Assembly: GCA_003249225.1 (NCBI GenBank)
Contig: QKJQ01000019.1
Coordinates: 80,832-144,831 of the forward strand
Length of the DNA: 64,000 nucleotides
DNA from: Clostridia bacterium
GTDB taxonomy: Bacteria > Bacillota > Clostridia > Lachnospirales > Lachnospiraceae
Direction of reading: 5' to 3'
Positions 43,019-51,317 of this stretch are shown piece by piece. Numbering within the stretch: position 1 is the stretch's first letter; every line of letters begins with the position of its first letter. The notes beneath the pieces were generated by a model, which did no database searches, was not told the origin of the DNA, and worked only from the letters and a program-made list of their open reading frames with translations. The position numbers and the translations under genes are program-made.

Positions 43019-43819
43019 CTAATCAATTACTGTTTCATTCACACAATCACTTCCGATTGCACGAAAACGCTTGTATCTTTTATCCAATAATTCCTCAATG
43101 GAGCAGCTGTTCACTCTCTCCATCCAGGCCTCGATCTGTTTGCGAAGTTCTTCTAACAAGGCGCTAAAATCACCTTCAAATTCAGGAATCACCTTTTCTG
43201 CCACATTCAGTTCTTTCACATCTTCTGCGGTCAGATGAAGACTTTTTGCCGCCTCATCTGCTTTCGCAGAATCCTTCCAGAGTATGCTTGCACAGCCTTC
43301 CGGAGATATTACTGAATAGACTGCATTCTCAAGGATCCACACTTCATCGGCAACACCAAGTGCCAGTGCACCGCCGCTTCCGCCTTCTCCGATAAGAATG
43401 GTAAGGATCGGTGTTCGAAGCGTCATCATTTCCATAAGGTTTTCAGCGATGGCCTGTCCCTGTCCGCGTTCTTCTGCTCCGATTCCACAGTAGGCCCCGG
43501 ATGTGTCCACGAAACAAATGACAGGTCTTTTGAATTTTTCAGCCTGCTTCATCATACGCAGAGCTTTTCGATAACCTTCCGGGTTCGGTGCTCCAAAATT
43601 ACGGTAGATCCGTTCCTTTGTATCTTTTCCTTTTTCCGTGGTGATCACCGTGACCGGCTGATCTTTCCATTTTGCAAGTCCGGCGAGCATTGCGGTATCG
43701 TCTGAAAATCTACGGTCACCATGCAGCTCAATAAATCCACGGAATAATCCGGTGATAAAATCCTGACCGGTCGGACGTTCTACCGATCTGGCTTCTTTTA
43801 CACGTTCATATGCTGTCAT
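43019..43819 (-). CDS. accA: Acetyl-CoA carboxylase carboxyltransferase subunit alpha
   Basis: A 266-residue AccA. It has F-I-E-L-H-G-D-R-R-F-S-D-D near residue 33, F-G-A-P-N-P-E-G-Y-R-K-A near 74, and the oxyanion-hole segment I-G-E-G-G-S-G-G-A-L-A-L-G near 145-157. Together with AccD it moves CO2 from biotin to acetyl-CoA. ATG at 43819 with GAGGTGG upstream; 10 bp after accD. Shorter than the proteobacterial form, as usual in Firmicutes. Confidence 0.95.
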   Translation of the reverse strand: MTAYERVKEARSVERPTGQDFITGLFRGFIELHGDRRFSDDTAMLAGLAKWKDQPVTVITTEKGKDTKERIYRNFGAPNPEGYRKALRMMKQAEKFKRPVICFVDTSGAYCGIGAEERGQGQAIAENLMEMMTLRTPILTILIGEGGSGGALALGVADEVWILENAVYSVISPEGCASILWKDSAKADEAAKSLHLTAEDVKELNVAEKVIPEFEGDFSALLEELRKQIEAWMERVNSCSIEELLDKRYKRFRAIGSDCVNETVID

Positions 43820-43829
43820 TCGATCCACC

Positions 43830-44681
43830 TCAATTCTTAGCATGCAGAGATAAAAGATGCGCTGTTACATTTCTCTGCTTGCTTCTTGCTACGATCTTAT
43901 CTACGAACCCATGCTCCATCAGGAATTCTGCCTTCTGGAAACCACTTGGCAACTTCTTTCTGACGGTCTGCTCAATAACACGCGCTCCTGCAAATCCAAC
44001 CGTAGCTCCCGGTTCAGCGATGATGATATCACCTTCCATGGCAAAGCTTGCTGTTACACCGCCCGTTGTTGGATCCGTCAGTATTGTAAGATAAAATCCT
44101 CCGGCATCGTTATGACGTTTTACTGCACCGCTCACCTTTGCCATCTGCATCAGGGACAGAATTCCCTCCTGCATTCTGGCTCCGCCGGATACTGTGCAGC
44201 CAACGACCGGCAGACTATGCTCTGTTGCATATTCAAAAAGTCTTGTAATCTTCTCACCAACGACGGTACCCATGCTTCCCATCATGAACTGAGGCTCCAT
44301 GACAAAGATCGCGCAGGACTGACGCAGGATTTTAGCTGTTCCACAGATCACGCCTTCTAGTTCTTCTGACTTTTCTCTTGCCTGATCTACTTTTTCCTGG
44401 TATCCCGGGAACTTGAGCGGATCACCACCAAACAAATCTGTAAATAGTTCTGTAAAACTGTCCTTGTCTGTCAGGAATTCGATTCTTTTTCTTGCACTGA
44501 TGCGGATGTGATGTCCACACCCACAGACATACTTTTCTTTTTCTATATCTTCCGGAAGATAGCTTCTGGAGCAGGCTGGGCATTTTACCATCGGTATTTC
44601 CCTGCTGCTTTCCACTACCATGGGGCGTCCGCCCTTTTCCAGTTCATTCTTCGATTTTCTGAAAATCATTGGTAATGCCAC
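43830..44681 (-). CDS. accD: Acetyl-CoA carboxylase carboxyltransferase subunit beta
   Basis: A 283-residue AccD. The N-terminal zinc ribbon has C34-P-A-C37 and C53-G-C55, so the second knuckle is CxC rather than the usual CxxC. The catalytic fold shows G-T-V-V-G-E-K-I and D-P-T-T-G-G-V-T-A-S-F-A. GTG start with GAGGTGA six bases upstream; the ATG twelve bases later is too far from it. It lies 11 bp after accC. Confidence 0.95.
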   Translation of the reverse strand: MALPMIFRKSKNELEKGGRPMVVESSREIPMVKCPACSRSYLPEDIEKEKYVCGCGHHIRISARKRIEFLTDKDSFTELFTDLFGGDPLKFPGYQEKVDQAREKSEELEGVICGTAKILRQSCAIFVMEPQFMMGSMGTVVGEKITRLFEYATEHSLPVVGCTVSGGARMQEGILSLMQMAKVSGAVKRHNDAGGFYLTILTDPTTGGVTASFAMEGDIIIAEPGATVGFAGARVIEQTVRKKLPSGFQKAEFLMEHGFVDKIVARSKQRNVTAHLLSLHAKN

Positions 44682-44692
44682 AGAAGCTCACC

Positions 44693-45997
44693 TCACTTAT
44701 TCATAAAAGTAGTATTATATTCACCGGTAATAAATCGGTCATCAGATAAAATGTCGATCTGTGTGTCTATGTTATTGGGCAGGCCATCGATAACCAACTC
44801 GCAAAGAGCTGCATTCATCTTTCGTATGGCTTCCTCTCTGGTGCCCGCGTACACGATCAGCTTGCCAAGCATGGAGTCATAATAAGGCGGAAATTTGTAG
44901 CCTGTCCAGAGACAGGTATCAAAACGAACCATCAAGCCCCCGGGTACATGCAGCAGAGCCACCTCACCGACCGAAACTGCATTGATCCTGCATTCAATGG
45001 AACATCCCTGAATTCGGACATCCTCCTGGTTAAAATTAAGAAGAACACCGGCAGCAATACGAATCTGCCATTTTACAAGATCGATTCCCGTAATCAGCTC
45101 CGTGACCGCATGCTCCACCTGAAGCCGCACGTTCATCTCCATGAAATAGAACTCTTTGTTGGTATCCAGCAAGAACTCTATCGTACCTGCATTCACATAC
45201 CCAACTGCTTTTGCTGCTTTTCTGGCTGCCTCCATCAGTTTGGTACGAAGTACTTCATCAACGGCCGGTGAAGGGGATTCCTCGACCAGTTTCTGGTTGT
45301 TCCTCTGAATGGAGCAGTCTCTCTCTCCAAGACAGAGTACGTTACCACCTTCGTCTGCAAGAATCTGAACTTCTACGTGTCTTGCCGGATGTATGTACTT
45401 TTCAAGATATACCGCACCATCACCAAAGGAGCTGGCTGCTTCCTGGGACGCTGTATAGAATGCTTTTTCCATCTGTTCCGGTTCTCTTACCAGACGGATG
45501 CCCTTCCCGCCTCCGCCGGAACGTGCTTTGATCAGCAGCGGATATCCGATTCTTTCCGCTTCTTTTTTGGCTTCCTCTACGGTCTCTATGATATCTGCTC
45601 CCGGAACGACCGGAACACCGGCTTCCATCATCATCTTTCTGGCCTGATCCTTGTCACCCATCATGGAGATGACTTTTTCATCCGGCCCGATAAAGGTAAT
45701 GTTGTTTTTCTTGCATAAAGCAGCAAATTCACTGTTCTCTGACAAAAATCCATAGCCGGGATGGATTGCCTGTGCCTTTGTAATCAATGCCGCACTGATA
45801 ATGCGCTCCATGTTCAGATAACTTTCTTTTGGAAATGCATTGCCGATGCAGACGCACTGGTCCGCCATGGCAACGTGCATGGAATCCTTATCTGCGGTCG
45901 AATAAATGGCCACCGTAGCAATTCCCATTTCCTTGCAGGCACGAATAATACGAATGGCGATCTCGCCGCGGTTTGCAATCAGTATTTTCGAAAACAT
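44693..45997 (-). CDS. accC: Acetyl-CoA carboxylase biotin carboxylase subunit
   Basis: A 434-residue ATP-grasp enzyme. It starts I-L-I-A-N-R-G-E-I-A-I-R, has H-P-G-Y-G-F-L-S-E-N and the glycine-rich ATP loop A-R-S-G-G-G-G-K-G-I, and ends with the E-M-N-V-R-L-Q-V-E-H active-site strand and carboxylase C-domain. It carboxylates the biotin of AccB. The length is slightly below the usual 445-450, through a short C-terminus. ATG with AAGGAG upstream; 4 bp after fabZ. Confidence 0.96.
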   Translation of the reverse strand: MFSKILIANRGEIAIRIIRACKEMGIATVAIYSTADKDSMHVAMADQCVCIGNAFPKESYLNMERIISAALITKAQAIHPGYGFLSENSEFAALCKKNNITFIGPDEKVISMMGDKDQARKMMMEAGVPVVPGADIIETVEEAKKEAERIGYPLLIKARSGGGGKGIRLVREPEQMEKAFYTASQEAASSFGDGAVYLEKYIHPARHVEVQILADEGGNVLCLGERDCSIQRNNQKLVEESPSPAVDEVLRTKLMEAARKAAKAVGYVNAGTIEFLLDTNKEFYFMEMNVRLQVEHAVTELITGIDLVKWQIRIAAGVLLNFNQEDVRIQGCSIECRINAVSVGEVALLHVPGGLMVRFDTCLWTGYKFPPYYDSMLGKLIVYAGTREEAIRKMNAALCELVIDGLPNNIDTQIDILSDDRFITGEYNTTFMNK

Positions 45998-46001
45998 GGG
46001 T

Positions 46002-46418
46002 TCACTCCTTTTTCATGGCAAAAGAAAATTCTGCTGAGATGCAGAGCTTTCCATTCACATATCCCTGCCCTTTAGCAAAATAAAACGGCGGTTTTGATTT
46101 TGTAATGATACAATTTGTTTCGATTACATCGCCCGGACGTACGGACTCACGGAAACGTACCTTTTCAAGACCTGCAAAAAGATACAAGGCATCCTTTGAT
46201 GCTTCCTGTTTCAAAAGTACCACGGCAGACTGTGCCAGGATCTCACACAAGATTACACCGGGACAGATCGGGTTCCCCGGAAAATGCCCTTTGAAGAACC
46301 ACTCGTCTCCTCTGAAATGATACTTTCCATGTGCCTCATTGCCAATTAATTCTGTTTCGTCAACCAACAGCATCGCATCACGATGCGGAAGGATCTGCTT
46401 TAATTCTTCCTGGTTCAT
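46002..46418 (-). CDS. fabZ: (3R)-hydroxyacyl-ACP dehydratase
   Basis: A 138-residue hot-dog-fold dehydratase. It begins I-L-P-H-R-D-A-M-L-L-V-D and has the catalytic pair H45 (G-H-F-P-G-N-P) and E59 (G-V-I-L-C-E-I-L-A-Q). It removes water from 3-hydroxyacyl-ACP. Without FabA, an organism often makes unsaturated fatty acids by another route, which is not visible here. ATG with AAGGAG just after the accB stop. Confidence 0.95.
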   Translation of the reverse strand: MNQEELKQILPHRDAMLLVDETELIGNEAHGKYHFRGDEWFFKGHFPGNPICPGVILCEILAQSAVVLLKQEASKDALYLFAGLEKVRFRESVRPGDVIETNCIITKSKPPFYFAKGQGYVNGKLCISAEFSFAMKKE

Positions 46419-46432
46419 ATACAGGCTCCTTT

Positions 46433-46948
46433 TTACGCCTCGCCGGAGGTTGTTTTTTGTATTCTGAACATCGGATGTCCAAAGTCAACGACCTGACAGT
46501 CTCCGACACAAATTTCTGTAATAATTCCGTCAACATCCGAGTTGATTTCATTCATGATCTTCATTGCCTCAATAATGCAGAGAACATCACCTTTTTTAAC
46601 TTTATCTCCAATGGATACAAATGCTTTTTGTCCCGGTGCAGAGGAAGAGTAGAAGACACCTACCATAGGGGAGGTTATGGTCTCTGTCTCCGCGCAGGCA
46701 GGATTGCATTCTGCTGCAGGCGCTGCCGCTGTTTCTGCCGGTGCGTTTGGTGTGGTCTGCACAGGCTGACTAGCGGACGGTGACTGCAACACAGTTTGTG
46801 ATTGCAACACAGCATGTGGCTGTGTTGGTGCCTGCAGCAGCATCTGGCGTTCCATATGGATCTCAAGACCATTTTCTGTTATATCTAGGACGGAAAGTTC
46901 CATCTCTTTCATGATTTTTGCCAAGCCCTGAATTTCTTCTAAATTCAT
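46433..46948 (-). CDS. accB: Biotin carboxyl carrier protein of acetyl-CoA carboxylase
   Basis: A 171-residue BCCP. A short N-terminal helix is followed by a Gln/Pro/Ala/Thr-rich linker (about 40-90) and the biotinyl domain with E-A-M-K130-I, the lysine that carries biotin. The linker is rich in repeats of L-Q-S-Q/P, probably flexible. ATG with AGGAGG that overlaps the fabF stop. Confidence 0.95.
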   Translation of the reverse strand: MNLEEIQGLAKIMKEMELSVLDITENGLEIHMERQMLLQAPTQPHAVLQSQTVLQSPSASQPVQTTPNAPAETAAAPAAECNPACAETETITSPMVGVFYSSSAPGQKAFVSIGDKVKKGDVLCIIEAMKIMNEINSDVDGIITEICVGDCQVVDFGHPMFRIQKTTSGEA

Positions 46949-46958
46949 TGTATTCCTC

Positions 46959-48188
46959 CTAGTTCAACTTTCGAAGTGCCAGACAGGTATTATGTCCGCC
47001 AAATCCAAGTGACATTGAAATTGCAAGTTCCGGATCTGTTTTGCGTGCTGTTAACGGAACATAATCAAGATCACACTGCGGATCCTGTTCCAACAGACCG
47101 ATCGTAGGCGGAACCATACCGCTTTGTAAAGCTTTTGCACAGATGATTGCTTCTACTGCTCCCGCTGCGCCAAGCATATGACCTGTCATTGATTTTGTAG
47201 AGCTTACAACCACGGACTCCGTATGACCTGAAAAACCTTTTTTAATTGCCATGGTTTCTGACGTATCATTCATTGCGGTTCCGGTTCCATGTGCATTCAC
47301 ATAGACAGATTCATTTTCTTTGTAACCTGCTTCCCGTAATGCATCCTGAATTGCTCTTGAACTGCTGGCTGCTTCCGGATCCGGAGATGTCATATGATAA
47401 GCATCGCAGGTAGAACCATAACCAAGTATCTCTCCGTAAATGGTAGCTCCGCGGTTCACGGCATGCTCATACTCTTCCAGAACCATAACACCGGCTCCTT
47501 CTCCCATAACAAAACCGCCTCTGCGGGCATCAAAAGGAAGCGAAGCTGCATCCGGGTCTTCCGAGGTTGAAAGTGCCATCATATTAATAAAGCCTGCCAT
47601 GCCGAGAGGATTAATCGCTGCTTCTGCCCCTCCTGTAATCATAGCATCTGCATAACCATGCCGAATCGCACGAACGGATTCACCTATGGCTGTACTGCCG
47701 GTAGCACAGGCTGTAACAACTGCCATACAGGGACCTTTTGCTCCATAACGGATCGCAATATTGCCTGCTGCAATGTTCGAAATCATCATAGGAATAAAGT
47801 AAGGGGATACCTTTCTGGGTCCTGCTGTCATCAGCTTTTCATGCTCTCTGGTCAGACTGTCAATGCCGCCTATCCCGGATCCTAAATAAACACCGAATCG
47901 TTCCGGTTCGACCTTACCCTCTAACCCACTGTCATTCATAGCCTGCGCAGCTGCTGCATACGCATACTGGGAATAAAGATCCGATCTTCTTACTTCGCTC
48001 TTTTCCATATACAGCAAAGGATCAAAATCCTTGACTTCTGCTGCCAGCTTTGTTTTAAAATCTGTAACATCAAATCTGGTAATCGGGGCAATACCGTGCT
48101 TTCCAGCCATCAGACTGTCCCACATCGAGTCAACATCATTTCCGACCGGCGTAATGACCCCCATACCGGTGATTACAACTCTCTTCAT
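46959..48188 (-). CDS. fabF: 3-oxoacyl-ACP synthase II
   Basis: A 409-residue KAS II. Catalytic C161 is in V-V-T-A-C-A-T-G-S, with H in N-A-H-G-T-G-T and G-H-M-L-G-A-A-G. It elongates acyl-ACP with malonyl-ACP. The ATG at 48188 follows AAGGAGGTAGCA; the open frame to 48221 is upstream of this site. It is 36 bp after fabG. Confidence 0.96.
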   Translation of the reverse strand: MKRVVITGMGVITPVGNDVDSMWDSLMAGKHGIAPITRFDVTDFKTKLAAEVKDFDPLLYMEKSEVRRSDLYSQYAYAAAAQAMNDSGLEGKVEPERFGVYLGSGIGGIDSLTREHEKLMTAGPRKVSPYFIPMMISNIAAGNIAIRYGAKGPCMAVVTACATGSTAIGESVRAIRHGYADAMITGGAEAAINPLGMAGFINMMALSTSEDPDAASLPFDARRGGFVMGEGAGVMVLEEYEHAVNRGATIYGEILGYGSTCDAYHMTSPDPEAASSSRAIQDALREAGYKENESVYVNAHGTGTAMNDTSETMAIKKGFSGHTESVVVSSTKSMTGHMLGAAGAVEAIICAKALQSGMVPPTIGLLEQDPQCDLDYVPLTARKTDPELAISMSLGFGGHNTCLALRKLN

Positions 48189-48224
48189 TGCTACCTCCTT
48201 TTGTACGCACTTGCTGTACATTTT

Positions 48225-48959
48225 CTACATAGCCAATCCGCCATCGATACGGATTACTTCCCCGGTAATATAATCCGCTGCGTCTTGTGATAAAAATGCA
48301 ACAAGCGCTGCGACTTCTTCCGGTTTTCCCATTCTTTTGAGCGGAATATATTTCATAAGTTCATTGCTTTCATCAATTGCTTCTGTCATATCTGTCTCAA
48401 TAAACCCAGGTGCAATGGCATTGCAGCATACATTTCGTGATGCCAGTTCTTTTGCCACTGATTTTGTCAGCCCAATGATTCCTGCCTTGGAAGCTGCATA
48501 ATTCGTCTGTCCGGCATTTCCCATAACACCGGCAACCGAACTGATGTTGATGATTTTTCCTGAACGCTGTTTCACGAACAATGGTGCGCAATGACGGATC
48601 ATATTAAAGGTACCTTTTAAGTTCGTATCGATCACGCTGTCATAGGCTTCTTCTTTCATGGTCAGAATCAGACCATCTCTTGTGATTCCTGCATTGTTCA
48701 CCAGAATATTTACAGTGCCAAATTCATTCTTTATGGTTTTAATCGTCAACGCTGCTGCTTCAAAATCTGCAACATTACATTGATATGCGTTGGCACGGAC
48801 GCCCATCTGTCTTGCTTCTTCACAAGTCTCTTCCGCCTTTTTTTCGTTACCGGCATAAATTATCGCAACATCCGCACCCAGTGAAGCCAGACGCAGTGCA
48901 ACTGCTTTACCAATGCCGCGTGACCCTCCTGTAATGACTGCGACCTTACCCTGTAGCAT
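48225..48959 (-). CDS. fabG: 3-oxoacyl-ACP reductase
   Basis: A 244-residue short-chain dehydrogenase: nucleotide loop T-G-G-S-R-G-I-G-K-A, N-N-A-G-I-T-R-D, catalytic S-S-V-A-G and Y-A-A-S-K. It reduces 3-oxoacyl-ACP with NADPH. Its ATG touches the TAG stop of fabD, and its GGAGGT lies within the end of fabD, so the two are coupled. Confidence 0.96.
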   Translation of the reverse strand: MLQGKVAVITGGSRGIGKAVALRLASLGADVAIIYAGNEKKAEETCEEARQMGVRANAYQCNVADFEAAALTIKTIKNEFGTVNILVNNAGITRDGLILTMKEEAYDSVIDTNLKGTFNMIRHCAPLFVKQRSGKIINISSVAGVMGNAGQTNYAASKAGIIGLTKSVAKELASRNVCCNAIAPGFIETDMTEAIDESNELMKYIPLKRMGKPEEVAALVAFLSQDAADYITGEVIRIDGGLAM

Positions 48960-49871
48960 CTATCTTACCTCCGTAATCGTACTTTGCAAACTATCCTTAT
49001 CTTCTACATTCAAAATGCGAGCCTCCGGGTAGATCCTTTTGATCAGGCCAGATAATACCTTTCCCGGACCCACTTCAATAAATGTATCAATTCCCTGTTC
49101 CTTCATGGCTTCAATCGACTTTTTCCAAAGTACCGGGTGATCGATCTGTGAAACCAGCATTTCTTTGATTTCTGAATTATACGGCGCTGCTGTAACATTT
49201 GAGTATACAGGAACATTTGGTACGTTACCCTCGATATCATCAAGTTCTGCTTTGAACTCAAGCGCTGCTTCCTTCATATATGGAGAATGGAAGCCTCCGC
49301 TGACAGCAAGCGGCATGACTCTTCCGCCCTCTGCCATAACAAGCTCTTTTAATTCGGTGATTTCGTCTTTCCCACCGGCAACAACGACTTGTCCATTGCT
49401 GTTGAAATTGACCGGATAAACACCTTTGCAGCTATTACATAACCGTATGACCACTTCATCTTCAAGTTTTACAACAGCTGCCATGGACGCATTCTGGGAC
49501 GCAGCCGCTTTTTGCATGACGACAGCCCTTTTGCATACTGTTTTAAATCCGTCTTCCAGGGTGAAGCTCTCCGCAAAGGTAAGTGCCGCCAGTTCACCCA
49601 GTGAAAAGCCAGCTACTGCAGAAGGTTCAACGCCTGCTTCTTTCAATGCATACGCCGCTGCAAGATCCGTACAGAACAGACACGGCTGCGTGTTTTCTGT
49701 AATGGTCAGCTCTTCTGCAGTCCCTTGAAAGCATTGATTTTTCGTGCCCGGACGGATTGCCTCTGCTGTATCAAATACTTTTTTGGCTGCCGCACTGCAT
49801 TCATAGAGGGAAGAACCCATTCCACTGTACTGTGCGCCCTGTCCCGGAAATAAAAATGCTATTTTACCCAT
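48960..49871 (-). CDS. fabD: Malonyl-CoA:ACP transacylase
   Basis: A 303-residue transacylase: F-P-G-Q-G-A-Q-Y near residue 8, nucleophile S90 in A-G-F-S-L-G-E, and catalytic histidine in S-G-G-F-H-S-P-Y. It loads malonate onto ACP. ATG at 49871 with AAGGAG upstream. The start overlaps the fabK end by 13 bp. Confidence 0.95.
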   Translation of the reverse strand: MGKIAFLFPGQGAQYSGMGSSLYECSAAAKKVFDTAEAIRPGTKNQCFQGTAEELTITENTQPCLFCTDLAAAYALKEAGVEPSAVAGFSLGELAALTFAESFTLEDGFKTVCKRAVVMQKAAASQNASMAAVVKLEDEVVIRLCNSCKGVYPVNFNSNGQVVVAGGKDEITELKELVMAEGGRVMPLAVSGGFHSPYMKEAALEFKAELDDIEGNVPNVPVYSNVTAAPYNSEIKEMLVSQIDHPVLWKKSIEAMKEQGIDTFIEVGPGKVLSGLIKRIYPEARILNVEDKDSLQSTITEVR

Positions 49872-50803
49872 GCACAAGCTCCTTGTAAAGTTTTTTCACC
49901 TTCCGTGAATATCTCACGAATGATCTCTGCCGCCGGCATTTCTTCATGGATCATACCTGCTACCTGACCGCTCAGGAAACAACCGGTCTCTTCATTTCCT
50001 TCAATGGCTGCACGGTATAAGGAACCGCTGCCAAGCTTTTCAAGCTCTTCGTCAGACATGTCACTGTATTCTGCTTTAAAGTAATCTCTCGAATACGGTG
50101 TCTTCAGACTTCGTACCGGATGACCAAGTCGCTTGCCGGTCGTAATGGTAGATATATCTGTAGCTTTTAAGATCTTATTCTTATAATTCTGGTGTACGGA
50201 ACATTCGGTCGCAACAAGAAATCTTGTTCCTACCTGAACCCCCTGCGCGCCCAGCATAAAGGCTGCTGCAAGCTGTCTCCCGTCAGCGATTCCACCGGCT
50301 GCAATGACCGGAAGATTGGTTACATCGCAGATCTGCGGTATCAGGACCATGGTCGTTATCTCACCAACATGTCCGCCGCTCTCACCGCCTTCTGCAATGA
50401 TCGCAGAAGCACCAGCTCTTGTTACCATCTTTGCCATTGCTGTCGAAGCAACGACCGGAATAACTTTAATGCCTGCTTCCAGCCATTGTTTCATGTATTT
50501 TCCCGGATTTCCTGCACCAGTCGTTACGACCGGTACCTTTTCTTTTGCAACAACTTCTGCTACTTCATCCGCAAATGGACTCATCAGCATAATGTTAACA
50601 CCAAATGGTTTATCTGTAAGTTCTCTCACAATATCGATCTGTTTCTTCAGGTACTCTGCGTTCGCATTCATAGCTGAGATAATTCCAAGACCTCCGCCAT
50701 TCGATACTGCCGCTGCCAGCTTACCGTCAGCGATCCAGGCCATACCTCCCTGAAAGATCGGATACTCGATCCCAAGCAACTCACATATCGGTGATTTAAT
50801 CAT
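49859..50803 (-). CDS. fabK: FMN-dependent enoyl-ACP reductase II
   Basis: A 314-residue FabK. It begins with the family pattern L-G-I-E-Y-P-I-F-Q-G-G-M-A-W-I-A and has the FMN-phosphate loop segments I-A-E-G-G-E-S-G-G-H-V-G and A-A-G-G-I-A-D-G and G-A-Q-G-V-Q-V-G-T-R-F. FabK replaces the FabI enzyme and is intrinsically insensitive to triclosan. The ATG at 50803 takes GGAG from the adjoining leader repeat; the longer frame to 50872 is just that repeat. Confidence 0.96.
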   Translation of the reverse strand: MIKSPICELLGIEYPIFQGGMAWIADGKLAAAVSNGGGLGIISAMNANAEYLKKQIDIVRELTDKPFGVNIMLMSPFADEVAEVVAKEKVPVVTTGAGNPGKYMKQWLEAGIKVIPVVASTAMAKMVTRAGASAIIAEGGESGGHVGEITTMVLIPQICDVTNLPVIAAGGIADGRQLAAAFMLGAQGVQVGTRFLVATECSVHQNYKNKILKATDISTITTGKRLGHPVRSLKTPYSRDYFKAEYSDMSDEELEKLGSGSLYRAAIEGNEETGCFLSGQVAGMIHEEMPAAEIIREIFTEGEKTLQGACAWVK

Positions 50804-51004
50804 AGTTTCTCCATTCCTGCGCTTGTTTCCAGCGCATAACAGGTTTGAACGAGCGGTGACCGCGAGGCACAAACCTGCTGTATGAAATCGCTTTTTATTT
50901 CATATTTATCTCACATTCCGCGCTTGTTTCCAGCGCATAACAGGTTTGAACGAGCGGTGACCGCGAGGCACAAACCTGCTGTATGAAATCGCTTTTTATT
51001 TCAT
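50804..51004 (-). repeat. Three-hairpin leader repeat, copy A, two complete units in tandem
   Basis: It fills the whole gap between acpP and fabK. The units (50804-50903 and 50905-51004) are nearly identical with a 101-bp period. Each has hairpin I ATGAAAT/ATTTCAT, hairpin II CAGGTTTG/CAAACCTG with an inner GCGG/CCGC stem, and hairpin III GCGCT/AGCGC. The start-proximal unit ends in AGGAATGGAGA, the fabK ribosome binding site. Confidence 0.92.
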
Positions 51005-51006
51005 GT

Positions 51007-51228
51007 TTATGCTGTTAAAGATTCGATGTATGCAGCAAGTTCGCCTACAGTAGCCATTTTCTCTTCCAGTGCGATTGTAATTCCAAGTTCTTCTTCTAAT
51101 TCCATTACCATTTCTACTGTGTCAAGAGAATCGATTCCCAGAGATTCAAAGGTTGTTTCCTTTGTAATTTTTTCTACTTCACATCCTAAGTGATCTGCTA
51201 CCAATGCTGCTAATTTTTCGAATACCAT
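51007..51228 (-). CDS. acpP: Acyl carrier protein
   Basis: A 73-residue acidic ACP. The phosphopantetheine serine is S34 in G-I-D-S-L-D-T-V-E. It carries the growing chain between the enzymes of this operon. ATG with GGAGG upstream. The gap before it has its own promoter-like sequence and a hairpin; the gap after it has two leader-repeat units. ACP is usually needed in excess, so this could be a local boost or a processing site. Confidence 0.95.
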   Translation of the reverse strand: MVFEKLAALVADHLGCEVEKITKETTFESLGIDSLDTVEMVMELEEELGITIALEEKMATVGELAAYIESLTA

Positions 51229-51249
51229 TTTTTTGTCCTCCAGATTTTT

Positions 51250-51315
51250 ATTATATTGTTGTTCTTAATTTTCTATGTCAAAGCGATACGTATTTCATCG
51301 CTTCGCTGCAATTTC
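51250..51315 (-). promoter_or_regulatory. Possible internal promoter and hairpin before acpP
   Basis: TTGACA (51276-51281) and TATAAT (51250-51255) are each perfect but stand 20 bp apart, longer than the 16-18 bp norm. Just upstream on the minus strand the stem AAGCGAT/ATCGCTT follows the fabH stop. It might be an internal promoter or an RNA processing site. Confidence 0.4.
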
Positions 51316-51317
51316 AT

